Below are positions 17,693-27,571 of a DNA stretch of 64,000 bases, piece after piece. Origin of the DNA: Bacillus sp. SLBN-46. GTDB lineage: Bacteria; Bacillota; Bacilli; Bacillales; Cytobacillaceae. The stretch lies in assembly GCF_031453555.1 (NCBI RefSeq), contig NZ_JAVIZM010000001.1:3293001-3357000 (forward strand). Reading direction: 5' to 3'. Every line of letters starts with the position of its first letter. Within the stretch, counting starts at the first letter, position 1. The position numbers and the translations under genes are program-made. The notes below the pieces were generated by a model. That model ran no database searches and had not been told where the DNA came from. It worked only from the letters and a program-made list of their open reading frames with translations.

Positions 17693-18783
17693 GCCATCAT
17701 CCCCTTATGCCGACCTTCTTGATAGTATACATACGCTAAAATCTCCCCCACTGCATTAAACAATTCTTCTGGTATTGGCTGTCCAATTTCTACCGAAGCA
17801 AAAAGAGCACGAGCCAAAGGCTTATTTTCAACGGTCATAATTTTGTTTTCTTTCGCAATTTCTTTTATCTTTAAAGCAATGTGATCTTTTCCTTTTGCAA
17901 TCACTTCAGGGGCAGCCATTGTCTCGAAATCGTATTTTATAGCCACAGCGAAGTGTGTAGGATTAGTAATAACAACATCAGCCTTAGGCAGCTCCTGCAT
18001 CATTCGATTCATGGATAATTGCTGCTGCATCGCTCTCCTCTTCCCTTTAATTAAAGGGTCACCTTCCGACTTCTTATGTTCATCCTTTATATCCTGTTTG
18101 GACATTCGAATTTTCTTTTCATGCTCAAACCACTTATAGAAATAATCTGCAGCTGCTAACACTATTAAACAAGCAGCAATCGTAATTCCAATTTGTACGG
18201 TTAGCGAGCCAATGAATCTAGCAGATTCATAAAGATTTTTTTCACCTATAGAAAATAATTCATCTTTTTGTTTCCAAATCAATATATATACAATACTTGA
18301 GGTAATGACGATTTTTAAAATGGATTTAATTAATTCCACAACTGCCCTGAGGGAAAAAATCTGTTTCGCCCCTTCGAGCGGATTAAGCTTCCCCAAGTTC
18401 ATTTTTAACGATTCAATATTGAACATAAATCCTACTTGCATGTAATTTGCAACCACACCGGCAACAAGTACCACACCAAAAATGGGTGCAACTAATTTAG
18501 TAACGTCCAACAGTAATTGATTAAATAAGAGCTGAGTACTAGAAATTGATAACTCCCAAAGCAAGTACTCTTGAAAACTATGTCGATAAATATTTAAGCA
18601 ACCTTCAATAAAACTTTTTCCACCGATCATAAAAAACGAGAAGCTAAGAAGCAGGGTAAGGGCTGATGATACCTCCGGACTTTTCGCGACCTGCCCTTTT
18701 TTCCTAACCTCCCGCCGTTTATTTGGCGTGGCCTTTTCCGTCTTTTCTCCAGAAAATAGTTGCAAATCTAAACGAAGAAGCAT
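17689..18783 (-). CDS. flhB: flagellar export switch protein FlhB
   Basis: This 364-residue export apparatus protein switches substrate class from rod/hook to filament. The start LRLDLQLFSGEKTEKATP matches the Bacillus FlhB N-terminus. Four membrane helices lie at about 40-210. The autocleavage motif NPTH is intact at residues 274-277. The ATG directly follows AAGGAGG, an unusually short spacing, but homology supports it. It sits between fliR and flhA. Confidence 0.96.
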   Translation of the reverse strand: MLLRLDLQLFSGEKTEKATPNKRREVRKKGQVAKSPEVSSALTLLLSFSFFMIGGKSFIEGCLNIYRHSFQEYLLWELSISSTQLLFNQLLLDVTKLVAPIFGVVLVAGVVANYMQVGFMFNIESLKMNLGKLNPLEGAKQIFSLRAVVELIKSILKIVITSSIVYILIWKQKDELFSIGEKNLYESARFIGSLTVQIGITIAACLIVLAAADYFYKWFEHEKKIRMSKQDIKDEHKKSEGDPLIKGKRRAMQQQLSMNRMMQELPKADVVITNPTHFAVAIKYDFETMAAPEVIAKGKDHIALKIKEIAKENKIMTVENKPLARALFASVEIGQPIPEELFNAVGEILAYVYYQEGRHKGMMA

Positions 18784-18788
18784 CCTCC

Positions 18789-19568
18789 TTACACCCCCAT
18801 TATCTTCAGAATAGAATTCATGGATCCAAACATGTTTTCAAAAAGAATTTTTAATAAATAAAAGAAACTTGGTAATACAAAAATATAAATTAAAAAGTGA
18901 ATCAATATTTTCATTGGCGGAAACACTGCAAACAAATTCATCTGGGGCACGGTTCTAGCAATAATCCCCAAGGCAACATCCACAACAAATAAAGTACCGA
19001 TGATAGGTGCAGCCATCATAAAACCGATTAAAAACATCTGCTGGAGCGTTTCTAGTAAAAAAGTGGCTATCCTGCCATCTGTAAATGCAGGTACAGTTGC
19101 TTTGAGTGAAATCCAGTCAAAACTTGCCAGTATTCCTTGAATAAGTAAATGATGACCATTAGTAGTAAGTAACACTAAAAGAGCAAGAGTGTTTTGCATG
19201 CGTCCTGATAGTTGAGAACTTGTCCCAAACGTAGGGTCAAAAAGACTCGCCATGGAAAAGCCAATAAGTACATCCATTAAAGATCCAGCCATTTGCACAG
19301 CATAGAGGAGGATATTTCCTACCATTCCCAATACAATACCTACCAAAAACTCTTTAAGTATTAGTAGGGCAATCGTAGATTCTGAAAATGAATCAATTGG
19401 TTCTTTTACTATCCCCACACAAAGGATACTTAGAAAAACACTAAAACCAATTTTATATTGCGCCGGTATTTGACGCCCTGAAAATAATGGCGCTGTTACC
19501 ATAAATGTCGTAATGCGTACAAAAACCAGTAAAAAAGTCCACAAAGTTGATGCATCTATATTCATCAT
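18789..19568 (-). CDS. fliR: flagellar export protein FliR
   Basis: This 259-residue integral membrane component of the export gate core (FliP5-FliQ4-FliR1) has multiple hydrophobic helices across its length and family motifs (SLMDVLIGFSMASLFDP, VFPPMKILIHFLI). Its start adjoins the end of fliQ, and flhB follows. Confidence 0.95.
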   Translation of the reverse strand: MMNIDASTLWTFLLVFVRITTFMVTAPLFSGRQIPAQYKIGFSVFLSILCVGIVKEPIDSFSESTIALLILKEFLVGIVLGMVGNILLYAVQMAGSLMDVLIGFSMASLFDPTFGTSSQLSGRMQNTLALLVLLTTNGHHLLIQGILASFDWISLKATVPAFTDGRIATFLLETLQQMFLIGFMMAAPIIGTLFVVDVALGIIARTVPQMNLFAVFPPMKILIHFLIYIFVLPSFFYLLKILFENMFGSMNSILKIMGV

Positions 19569-19838
19569 TTACCCCACGAATTGAGAAAGATTTCCCAATA
19601 AGTTTTGTGTAAAATCTACCACATGACGCAGCATCCATGGTCCAAAAAATAGGATAGAAAGAAAGACAGCGACAATCTTTGGAACGAACGCCAGCGTTTG
19701 TTCCTGAATTTGTGTGGTAGCTTGAAAAATACTAACCAATAACCCTACAATTAATGCAATACCGGCAACTGGTGCAATAACAATAAGTATGGTATAAATC
19801 GCTTCTTGAGCAATTCGTAAGATTAATTCAGTGGTCAT
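19569..19838 (-). CDS. fliQ: flagellar export protein FliQ
   Basis: This 89-residue protein has two membrane helices (about 15-38 and 50-72) and the conserved AGIALIVGLLVSIFQATTQIQEQTLAFVPK segment between them. It is part of the membrane export gate. Length and position between fliP and fliR are standard. Confidence 0.95.
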   Translation of the reverse strand: MTTELILRIAQEAIYTILIVIAPVAGIALIVGLLVSIFQATTQIQEQTLAFVPKIVAVFLSILFFGPWMLRHVVDFTQNLLGNLSQFVG

Positions 19839-19854
19839 TAATTACATCCCCTTC

Positions 19855-20607
19855 TTAAAAACTCACAAGCAGTGATTTAACAATTAAGTGCCAACCATCT
19901 ACTAAAATGAATAAAAGAATCTTAAATGGCAGCGAAATCATCACTGGAGGGAGCATCATCATCCCCATTGACATCAATACACTTGACACAATCATGTCGA
20001 TGACTAAGAAAGGGATAAAAATCATAAATCCCATCTGAAAGGCTGTTTTTAATTCGCTTATTGCATAGGCTGGGACTAATGCAGTTAACGGTATGTCTTT
20101 AACCTCATTTGGTTTTTTCATCTTTGCATAATCCATAAACAGGGAAAGATCTTTCTCACGAGTGTGCTTTGCCATAAATTCCTTCAACGGTTCACTTGCT
20201 GACTGAAAGGCTTCCTCCTGCGACATTTTACCAGCAAGAAAGGGCTGTAAAGCATTATGATTCATTTCTGAAAAAGTTGGACCCATAATAAAAAACGTCA
20301 TAAACAGCGACAAACCAATTAAAACTTGATTTGGTGGTATTTGTTGAGTACCCAATGCATTTCTTACGAACCCAAACACAACAATTATTCGAGTAAAACT
20401 AGTCATTAAAATAAGAAAAGCAGGCGCAATTGATAAAACCGTAATTAGTAAAATAATACGCATAGTGTTTGAAACTTGATTAGGATCACCAGAGCCAGAA
20501 CCTAAATCAATTCCAGGCAATATGGTTCCTGCAGGGCTAGCTGCATGTGCTACTGAAATGAAACCAAGTGTCAGAAGTGGAACAAGAATAGCTAATTTTC
20601 GTTTCAT
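19855..20607 (-). CDS. fliP: flagellar export protein FliP
   Basis: This 250-residue export gate protein begins with a cleavable signal sequence (MKRKLAILVPLLTLGFISVAHA), a known feature of FliP, then four membrane helices with APAFLILMTSFTRIIVV and FVRNALGTQQIPPNQVL. The start at 20607 is chosen over a longer frame because GAGGAGTAGG lies just upstream and it begins the signal peptide. It starts 5 bases after the fliO stop. Confidence 0.96.
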   Translation of the reverse strand: MKRKLAILVPLLTLGFISVAHAASPAGTILPGIDLGSGSGDPNQVSNTMRIILLITVLSIAPAFLILMTSFTRIIVVFGFVRNALGTQQIPPNQVLIGLSLFMTFFIMGPTFSEMNHNALQPFLAGKMSQEEAFQSASEPLKEFMAKHTREKDLSLFMDYAKMKKPNEVKDIPLTALVPAYAISELKTAFQMGFMIFIPFLVIDMIVSSVLMSMGMMMLPPVMISLPFKILLFILVDGWHLIVKSLLVSF

Positions 20608-20612
20608 CGTTC

Positions 20613-21176
20613 CTACTCCTCTCCATTTTCTTGGTGCATTTTTTGCAGTTGTGTACGGAAAACTGTATTCCATATTTTTTTTGAATCTTTCGGGATCCAT
20701 TTCGAGGTTGATCCTTCCGCTTGATTTTCATAACTTTCTAGTAAAAGCTGATACTCTTCCCCTTGAGTAATTGTTCGGATCAACGTAACGTCCTCACCAA
20801 CTCCTACAATATAAATGGTATTACCAATTAGTAACACCTGTAGTGAACGATTGTTACCTAACATGTGACCGCCAATTGGAAGGACAGGTCCATTCGATTG
20901 CAACGTACGTCCTTTTTTGGATAAAAAACGAAGTAAAATATATAATAATGCAATGACCAAAATAAATGAGAAAATAAATTTTATAAGTAAGGGGAATAAA
21001 GAAGTTGATTGACTATCCACGGCTTTAGTCGAAGTTGAAGTCGATTTTTTCTCACCCTTCTGGATAGAATCATAGACGGAAGGCTCGCCGCCGGAAGTTG
21101 AACCTGCGGCAAAAGTGGTGGATTGAACTGAAAGTAAATAAATAAACATAACAAAAAAAAGAATCGTGCGTTTCAT
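20613..21176 (-). CDS. fliO: flagellar biosynthesis protein FliO (FliZ)
   Basis: This 187-residue protein has a signal peptide (about 1-23), a low-complexity extracellular Ser/Thr linker, one membrane helix (residues about 62-85) and a cytosolic SpoA-like tail (LPIGGHMLGNNRSLQVLLIGNTIYIVGVGEDVTLI). FliO assists assembly of the FliP ring. The architecture matches B. subtilis FliZ. It lies between ylxF and fliP; in B. subtilis fliM-fliY-cheY would precede it. Confidence 0.92.
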   Translation of the reverse strand: MKRTILFFVMFIYLLSVQSTTFAAGSTSGGEPSVYDSIQKGEKKSTSTSTKAVDSQSTSLFPLLIKFIFSFILVIALLYILLRFLSKKGRTLQSNGPVLPIGGHMLGNNRSLQVLLIGNTIYIVGVGEDVTLIRTITQGEEYQLLLESYENQAEGSTSKWIPKDSKKIWNTVFRTQLQKMHQENGEE

Positions 21177-21203
21177 GGTTTTCTCCTTCCTTGGAGTACA
21201 TTT

Positions 21204-22076
21204 CTAGTTGTTTAAATCGGCCGTAATTTTTGCTGCTAATTTCGCATCTACCTTGGCAATTTCCGTTAATATTTGGCCCCTTGTACTATTGTTGATTTTT
21301 TTCATTAAATCCATTGCTACGATTGAGTTCGTTCCCATCATGGATTGAATAATGATTGCTGATTGAGCAGCTGGCATTCCAGCAATCGTTTCAGATAAAG
21401 TTTCAGATGGGTTTTCTTGCTTTAAGGCAAGTTCGTGCACTTGTTCTGTTAGGGCAGTTGAATCAGTTTCATTTAGAGTAGAGATTTCTTTAATCAACAT
21501 GGTTATTTGAGCAGCTCTCTTTGGATCCTTCATCCCACCAAGGATACTACTTTGATGGTCCTGGTCTAGCATCATGATTGTTAGAGAAGCTTCTTCAAGC
21601 GGCATTGCTTCGAAGATGGCAGCAGCCTTGGATGCAGACATATTTTCATAGATGCCTGCTACTTGTTTCATTTGTTCCTGAGTTTTTTGTGCTTGTTTCT
21701 CTTTTAATTGTTTTTGCAGTTCATCATTAATCTTTTTTTGATCCTCCAAACTTTTTTGATTGGAGTTTAAACCTTTTTTTAAGTTTGATATTTTTTGATT
21801 CATTTCTTTGACTGTCGTTTCGCTTTTTAAGTACATTTTTTTCCATTCATCAGAATCATCCGTATTTTCTGCCTCTACAGGAGTAGGATCAGCAATAAGC
21901 TGATTCATAATAGGTACTCGATTTCCCCATTCTTTGAATGTATCTCCCACTGGAAAACCCATAAACTTCAAAAGAAATGCTACTAAGACAATTGTAAAAA
22001 TTAATGGTAGGATCCCTATATAAAAAATGGTTCCTAGTTTTGAACGTCGATTCTCTTCCATTGTTCCTCTCCTCAT
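21204..22076 (-). CDS. ylxF: MgtE-N/MotE-like flagellar operon protein YlxF
   Basis: This 290-residue protein has one N-terminal membrane helix (about 18-40), a long coiled coil (about 85-145) and a C-terminal MgtE-N-like helical domain (QVAGIYENMSASKAAAIFEAMPLEEA...). It resembles B. subtilis YlxF and the MotE chaperones. The exact role is not settled. It overlaps the fliJ stop by 4 bases. Confidence 0.85.
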   Translation of the reverse strand: MRRGTMEENRRSKLGTIFYIGILPLIFTIVLVAFLLKFMGFPVGDTFKEWGNRVPIMNQLIADPTPVEAENTDDSDEWKKMYLKSETTVKEMNQKISNLKKGLNSNQKSLEDQKKINDELQKQLKEKQAQKTQEQMKQVAGIYENMSASKAAAIFEAMPLEEASLTIMMLDQDHQSSILGGMKDPKRAAQITMLIKEISTLNETDSTALTEQVHELALKQENPSETLSETIAGMPAAQSAIIIQSMMGTNSIVAMDLMKKINNSTRGQILTEIAKVDAKLAAKITADLNN

Positions 22077-22507
22077 ACCCTTCGGGAATAGCGAAGGATG
22101 GCCATCTCATCCAACATTGCTTGTTCTTGTCGATCCATTTGTTTTTGAAAAGCTTCCTTTGATTTCGTTTTCCATTGATTCCACATTTTGGCTTCCTGTG
22201 TACGTTCAATCAGTAATTGATGTTTTTGTTCAACTTCCTGATGGATGATTTGCGATTGATTCTCTAATTGTTTCATTTGTAGGTTCACATATTCAAGTTC
22301 TCGTTGGACCTCCAAAATCTCCCATACAGTTTTACGATGGACTTGGTTATATTGGTCTAATACCTGATCCTTAACCATTTCCAACCCTTCCATTTGTTCT
22401 TCAAGCTTCGATTGTTGAAGTTTAACCGTGCCATATTCTTGATGAGCTATTTCTTTTTCATTTTCTTTAAAATCAAGTACTTTTTGAAAAGAAAAGGTAA
22501 ATTTCAT
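22073..22507 (-). CDS. fliJ: flagellar export chaperone FliJ
   Basis: This 144-residue protein is almost wholly antiparallel coiled coil, as expected for the FliJ stalk that couples the FliI ATPase to FlhA. It begins MKFTFSFQKVLDFKENEKE, a FliJ-type start. It overlaps fliI by 4 bases and ylxF by 4. Confidence 0.92.
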   Translation of the reverse strand: MKFTFSFQKVLDFKENEKEIAHQEYGTVKLQQSKLEEQMEGLEMVKDQVLDQYNQVHRKTVWEILEVQRELEYVNLQMKQLENQSQIIHQEVEQKHQLLIERTQEAKMWNQWKTKSKEAFQKQMDRQEQAMLDEMAILRYSRRV

Positions 22508-23826
22508 CGCATAATCGCTCCAAATTGTGAAGTTAAAAAGGATTCTGCATCCTCTAGACTAGAAGTTTCATAGATACCTTGTCGTAAGAATTGATCCATA
22601 TGTGGCTTCAAGCGCATCGCTAAATCAATTTCACGGTTAGAGCCTTTTTTATAAGCCCCTATATTAATTAAATCTTCTGCCTGATTATAAGAAGCTAATA
22701 AATTCCTAAAATTCCTTGCTGCCTTTAGGTGTTCCTCGCTGGTAATTTCAGTCATTACCCTGCTAACACTATTTAAAACATCAATTGAAGGAAATATCCC
22801 TTTTGCACCAATAGCACGGTTGAGGACAATATGCCCATCTAAAATCCCTCTTACTGCATCTGCTATTGGTTCATTCATATCATCTCCATCCACAAGAACA
22901 GTATAGATTGCGGAAATGGTTCCTCTAGGTCCAGTTCCAGCACGTTCTAATAGCTGTGGAAGCATGGCAAATACGGAAGGAGTATACCCCTTGGTCGTAG
23001 GCGGTTCTCCGATGGCCAGTCCAATTTCCCTCTGTGCCATGGCAAAGCGTGTAACAGAATCCATAACGAGCATAACGTCCATCCCCTGGTCTCGGAAATA
23101 CTCGGCAATGGAAGTCGCAATCATGGCACCTTTAATTCGAATAAGTGCGGGTTGATCCGATGTTGCAACAATAACAACTGATTTTTTCAACCCTTCTTCA
23201 CCAAGGTTCTGTTCAATAAAATCAAGTACTTCACGACCCCTCTCACCAATTAAGGCGATAACATTTACGTCGGCCGTGGTATTTCTAGAGATCATTCCAA
23301 GCAGAGTACTTTTACCAACACCACTGCCGGCAAAGATCCCCATTCTTTGCCCTTTTCCCATGGTTAATAACCCATCTATCGTCCGAACACCCACACCTAA
23401 TGATGAATGAATCCTTGGTCTATTTAGGGGATTTAGAGGTATGGCATGTGTAGGAACTTCCTCTAATCCTACTGGCAATGGCATTCCATCCATTGGCTGA
23501 CCCAATCCATCTAATATACGACCAAGCAAATGACGACCTGCTTTTACAGTCATTTGCTTACCGCTAGCAACTACATCGCATCCTGGACCAATGGACCGTA
23601 CTTCTCCAAGTGGCATCAGGAGTACCTTATTTTCCCTAATACCTACAACTTCTGCTTGTATAGGAATTTGTGAATTAGTTGGATAAATGGAACATAGCTC
23701 ACCTATTTTCACATCAGGCCCTTGAGATTCAATGGTAAGTCCGATAATTTGCGTTATTTTCCCATTAACTCTTACTGGATCCACGCTGCGAATAAGCTTA
23801 GCATAGTTTTCAACTGATAAAACCAC
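22504..23826 (-). CDS. fliI: flagellum-specific ATP synthase FliI
   Basis: This 440-residue ATPase energises flagellar protein export. Walker A GSGVGKST is at 167-174, and Walker B-like MLVMDSVTRFAMAQREIGLAIGEPP follows. The family motif YTVLVDGDDMNEPIADAVRGILDGHIVL is present. The start is GTG at 23826, overlapping fliH by 17 bases. It forms the FliH-FliI-FliJ complex with its neighbours. Confidence 0.97.
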   Translation of the reverse strand: MVLSVENYAKLIRSVDPVRVNGKITQIIGLTIESQGPDVKIGELCSIYPTNSQIPIQAEVVGIRENKVLLMPLGEVRSIGPGCDVVASGKQMTVKAGRHLLGRILDGLGQPMDGMPLPVGLEEVPTHAIPLNPLNRPRIHSSLGVGVRTIDGLLTMGKGQRMGIFAGSGVGKSTLLGMISRNTTADVNVIALIGERGREVLDFIEQNLGEEGLKKSVVIVATSDQPALIRIKGAMIATSIAEYFRDQGMDVMLVMDSVTRFAMAQREIGLAIGEPPTTKGYTPSVFAMLPQLLERAGTGPRGTISAIYTVLVDGDDMNEPIADAVRGILDGHIVLNRAIGAKGIFPSIDVLNSVSRVMTEITSEEHLKAARNFRNLLASYNQAEDLINIGAYKKGSNREIDLAMRLKPHMDQFLRQGIYETSSLEDAESFLTSQFGAIMR

Positions 23827-24637
23827 TTTCAGGGTCCCTCACTTCTAAAATAACCTTTTTGATTTCCTCTATTTGAGTATCAATACGAGCATCCACACTA
23901 CCGTAAGCCGTTCTAATAATACATCCCTTAGAAGTAACAGAATGGTCCGGAATGATTTTAATTTCTGTTTCACCATTTACAACGGCTATAAGATGAGATC
24001 GTTGTGCTTGAATAAAATCAAAATCGTCAGGGTGAACACAAACAGTAATAAATTCTTTTTCCTTAAAGCGAAGAATGTGTTCCTTAATTAACTCAACAAA
24101 CTGTTCTGGGTTATTATCGAGTTCTTTCTTTATTATATGCGTAGCAATAACCGTGCTTAACTCTAGTAAAAAAGGCTCAGCTTCAGAAATGATTGAGGCT
24201 TTTTGTTCGTAAGCCTGTTCCAGCAAGTTTTGTATCTGTTCTATTTTCCCTTGATACTCACTGGTAACTTCCTTCATAGCTTCTTGCTTCCCCTGGGCAT
24301 ATCCATCGTGATATCCCTTATGTTCCGCTTCTCGAGATAATTTCTCTAGTTGTCTTTGGTTTTCTTCCCACCACTGGCTAATTTTTTCCTCGGCAGCTTT
24401 CTCAAGTGATCGAGCTTTCTCCTCAGCTCTTTCTATAATTAATTTAGCTTGAACTTCGGCTTCTTGGATTATTTGATGAGCATTTGAATAAGTAACCTCT
24501 TTATCCATTTCCGGATTTTGAGAGAGATTCACATCAGTATCCTTCCGGTCAAACATCACCTGGGGCTGTAAAATTACCTTTTTACCTTCCATTAAGGAGA
24601 GATGGGTTGACTTAAATACTTTAGAATAAGACTTCAT
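23810..24637 (-). CDS. fliH: flagellar assembly protein FliH
   Basis: This 275-residue protein regulates and anchors FliI. A Glu/Lys/Gln-rich central coiled coil (about 40-130) has a GYHDGYAQGK motif, and the C-terminal domain (IATHIIKKELDNNPEQF...) resembles a stator. The ATG at 24637 is preceded by GAGGTGG and overlaps the end of fliG by 17 bases; an upstream TTG at 24655 is less likely. Confidence 0.92.
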   Translation of the reverse strand: MKSYSKVFKSTHLSLMEGKKVILQPQVMFDRKDTDVNLSQNPEMDKEVTYSNAHQIIQEAEVQAKLIIERAEEKARSLEKAAEEKISQWWEENQRQLEKLSREAEHKGYHDGYAQGKQEAMKEVTSEYQGKIEQIQNLLEQAYEQKASIISEAEPFLLELSTVIATHIIKKELDNNPEQFVELIKEHILRFKEKEFITVCVHPDDFDFIQAQRSHLIAVVNGETEIKIIPDHSVTSKGCIIRTAYGSVDARIDTQIEEIKKVILEVRDPESGFIS

Positions 24638-25631
24638 CAGCCCCACCTCGAGCAATGACTAACTCTCCGGAATCTTCTAAGCGGCGGATAATGGAAACAA
24701 TTCTTCCCTGTGCTTCTTCCACATCCTTAACTCTAACTGGCCCAAGATATTGCATTTCTTCTTCGATAGTTTGAACCATCCTTGAGGACATATTTTCGAA
24801 AATAACCTTTTTGACTTCTGGACTGGATGCCTTTAAAGATAAGAGCAAATCTTGATTTTCCACCTCTTGGATAACCCGTTGAATGGCACGGCTGTCCAGT
24901 GTAATAATATCCTCGAAGACAAACATCCGTTTCTTGATTTCCTCTACCAGATCCTGATCTTTCATTTCCAGTTGTTCTAGAATACTCTTTTCAGTTGCTC
25001 GATCTACACCATTTAGAATGCTGACAATTGATTCGATACCACCTACAACAGTAAAGTCATGGCGAATGGTAGTAGCGAGTTTTTGTTCGAGAATCGTTTC
25101 TACTTCTTTAATGACCTCCGGTGACGTTTGTTCCAAGACAGCTATTCTCCTTGCAACATCAGATTGAAGATCTTCAGGTAATGATGAAAGAATCATAGAT
25201 GATTGCTGCGGCTCTAAATGAGCGAGTACTAATGCAATAGTCTGAGGGTGCTCATTTTGAAGGAAATGATAAATTTGCATCGCATCTACACGACGGGCAA
25301 AGTCAAATGGCTTTACCTGAAGCTGTGTAGTTAATCGGTAGATAATCTCTTGGGCACGATCCTTCCCTAGGGCTGATTCTAATACATCTTGCGCATAGGT
25401 AATACCACCCATTTGAAGAAAATCCTGAGCAATGCACATTTCATGAAATTCCTTCAAGACTTCTTCCTTTTCTTTGGCATCAACCTTCTGAATATTCGCA
25501 ATCGCGAGGGTAATTTGATCGATTTCTTCTTCAGGCAAATGTTTGAATACTTTTGCGGAAGCTTCCTTTCCCATTGCAATAAGCAAAATCGCTACTTTTT
25601 GTTTTCCACTCAATTTTAATGCCGTTGCCAT
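24621..25631 (-). CDS. fliG: flagellar motor switch protein FliG
   Basis: This 336-residue C-ring protein transmits torque from the MotA stator. The N domain binds FliF, the middle domain has the EHPQTIALVLAHLEPQQSS motif (residues about 128-145), and the C domain carries the charged torque helix (DQDLVEEIKKRMFVFEDIITLD...). It is normal in length and lies 5 bases after fliF. Confidence 0.97.
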   Translation of the reverse strand: MATALKLSGKQKVAILLIAMGKEASAKVFKHLPEEEIDQITLAIANIQKVDAKEKEEVLKEFHEMCIAQDFLQMGGITYAQDVLESALGKDRAQEIIYRLTTQLQVKPFDFARRVDAMQIYHFLQNEHPQTIALVLAHLEPQQSSMILSSLPEDLQSDVARRIAVLEQTSPEVIKEVETILEQKLATTIRHDFTVVGGIESIVSILNGVDRATEKSILEQLEMKDQDLVEEIKKRMFVFEDIITLDSRAIQRVIQEVENQDLLLSLKASSPEVKKVIFENMSSRMVQTIEEEMQYLGPVRVKDVEEAQGRIVSIIRRLEDSGELVIARGGADEVLF

Positions 25632-25636
25632 GGGAA

Positions 25637-27229
25637 TTAAACCTCCTCTTCATGAATCCATGTTCTAATAACTTTTGAAAAATCTTCCGGTCTTTGTTCT
25701 AACAGCTTTCTTAATTGACTTTCGACACTCATGTCTTGTTCTGCAAAATAATCTGCATCTTTAACAGGTACTGATTGCTCTACTTCTTCTTCTAATTCCA
25801 CTTGTTTTTGTCCTTTGCGGCGAAGGCCCCACCATATTAATCCTCCTAGCAAAAGTACACCCGCAGCTGTAGCTGCACCAATCCATAACCAATTTTTTGT
25901 TGTAACACTTTCATTAGGCGTATTCTTTGCAAATGCATGAGGAAAAACAGTAATCCGCTGGTCAATTTCGTTTTGACTTAAATCCGGATGACCAAGTGCT
26001 GTACGAACAGTATTAGCAACGATGTTTCTAATATTATCCTGAGTTGCTTTCGAAAGTGTATTGGATTTTGTCGAATCAGGTTCTACACCAACATTGATAG
26101 TAATATCATCTATTTGATATGGGCTTTTTACGATTTCATTATTAATTCGGTTGACTTCATAATTTACCCTATTTTCTGATTCTTCATAATTACTGTCTCC
26201 ACTTGATTCGGTACCAACATATCCAGGGACATCCGTTTCACCTGTTCCAACCACGCCACCTGGATTGGACCCCCCTGCACCAGAGTAAGTTTTGGAGGTT
26301 TTCTCAGAGCTAATAGCAATCCCGCTATTATTTCCATCAGTGGGCTTTACTAGCTTTTCTTCAGTTTTCACTTTATCAAAATTCATTTTAACAAACGTAT
26401 GCACGAACACTTTGTCTGTTCCCAAAATGTTTCCTAGTAAACTTTGAAGATTTTGTTGAATATCTCTTTCTACATTTTGTTGAATTTTGCGCTGTTCATC
26501 ATACTTATCGAGCGGCTGGTCCTCATTATCAGCATCTTGCAAGGCTAGTGTCTCACTGTACTGGTTCATAATCGTGATATTTTCTACTGGTAGATTCGGT
26601 ACACTGCGAGAAACCAATGTATAAAGTGCTCTTATTTGTTGTGAACTTAGCTTCGTGCCAGGGTCTACCTCTACCATTACTGAAGCGCTCGCTTTTTGTT
26701 CATCACCTTCACGGATAAACACGGAGTTTTCAGGCAAAGTAACAAGTACCTCAGCATTCTTAATCCCATCCACATGTTTAATCACTTCAGCTACTTGATT
26801 TTGCATGGCTTCACGCTCTAAAATGTCATATTGCCTGTCAGTAGCGCCAAATGAAAGATTTTGACCAAAGATATCATAATTAATTTTATTGTCTTTAGGA
26901 TATCCCTTTGAAGCAAGACTAACTAATAAGTCAGGTGCATCCTTTTGTGGAACTTGAATGCTTGTCCCCGTTTCGGAGAGCTTATATTCTGTATAGCCTT
27001 GTTTATCCAATTCTGCTTTAATGTCCCCTACTTCCCGTTGAGACAATTGACCCGTGTATAACGGTACATATTGGGGTCGTGACGCAAAAAAGATAAAGGT
27101 AGAAAGGGCAACTAAAAGAAATAAAAATGTCCCTATGATGAGTCCTTTTTGTTTTGAGCTTTTTGACCTCCAATAATTGCCGAAGAGCTCTCCTGTTTGT
27201 TTAAGTTGATCTGTCCATGATCGTTTCAT
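25637..27229 (-). CDS. fliF: flagellar M-ring protein FliF
   Basis: This 530-residue MS-ring protein has transmembrane helices at about 27-47 and 440-460, ring-building motifs (RPQYVPLYTGQLSQREVGDIKAELDKQGYTEY), the YscJ/FliF-type domain NQVAEVIKHVDGIKNAEVLVTLP, and a cytoplasmic tail for FliG at the end. Confidence 0.97.
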   Translation of the reverse strand: MKRSWTDQLKQTGELFGNYWRSKSSKQKGLIIGTFLFLLVALSTFIFFASRPQYVPLYTGQLSQREVGDIKAELDKQGYTEYKLSETGTSIQVPQKDAPDLLVSLASKGYPKDNKINYDIFGQNLSFGATDRQYDILEREAMQNQVAEVIKHVDGIKNAEVLVTLPENSVFIREGDEQKASASVMVEVDPGTKLSSQQIRALYTLVSRSVPNLPVENITIMNQYSETLALQDADNEDQPLDKYDEQRKIQQNVERDIQQNLQSLLGNILGTDKVFVHTFVKMNFDKVKTEEKLVKPTDGNNSGIAISSEKTSKTYSGAGGSNPGGVVGTGETDVPGYVGTESSGDSNYEESENRVNYEVNRINNEIVKSPYQIDDITINVGVEPDSTKSNTLSKATQDNIRNIVANTVRTALGHPDLSQNEIDQRITVFPHAFAKNTPNESVTTKNWLWIGAATAAGVLLLGGLIWWGLRRKGQKQVELEEEVEQSVPVKDADYFAEQDMSVESQLRKLLEQRPEDFSKVIRTWIHEEEV

Positions 27230-27259
27230 TTCTCACCCTGCCTAGCTTTCTATCATTCT

Positions 27260-27559
27260 TTAAAATTGCATCCGCATCGTTTCTTGATAGGCTTCCACAG
27301 CCTTATCCCTGATAGTAACGGTTAATTCCAATGCTACTTTTGCCTTTTGCGAGGCAATCGTTACATCATGTATATTCTCAATTTCACCTGCTGCAGCTTT
27401 AACAGTAAGACTAGAAGCCTGCTTTACAGTGGTATCGACATTTTCAAGATACCCTTTAAGGACATTTGCAAACGAATTTTGATTCGAACTTGATTCCATA
27501 TTTTGAATAGGATTTTGATTAATTTTGATAAATCCACTATTTATACCAGAAATATTCAA
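27260..27559 (-). CDS. fliE: flagellar hook-basal body protein FliE
   Basis: This 99-residue protein joins the MS ring to the rod. The C-terminal AKVALELTVTIRDKAVEAYQETMRMQF is the FliE signature. It lies between flgC and fliF in the usual order. Confidence 0.95.
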   Translation of the reverse strand: MNISGINSGFIKINQNPIQNMESSSNQNSFANVLKGYLENVDTTVKQASSLTVKAAAGEIENIHDVTIASQKAKVALELTVTIRDKAVEAYQETMRMQF

Positions 27560-27571
27560 CTACAGTTCCCC

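Noticed and set aside
20608..20700. N-terminal extension of FliP
   Set aside because: It overlaps fliO, lacks a ribosome binding site, and would place the FliP signal peptide internally.
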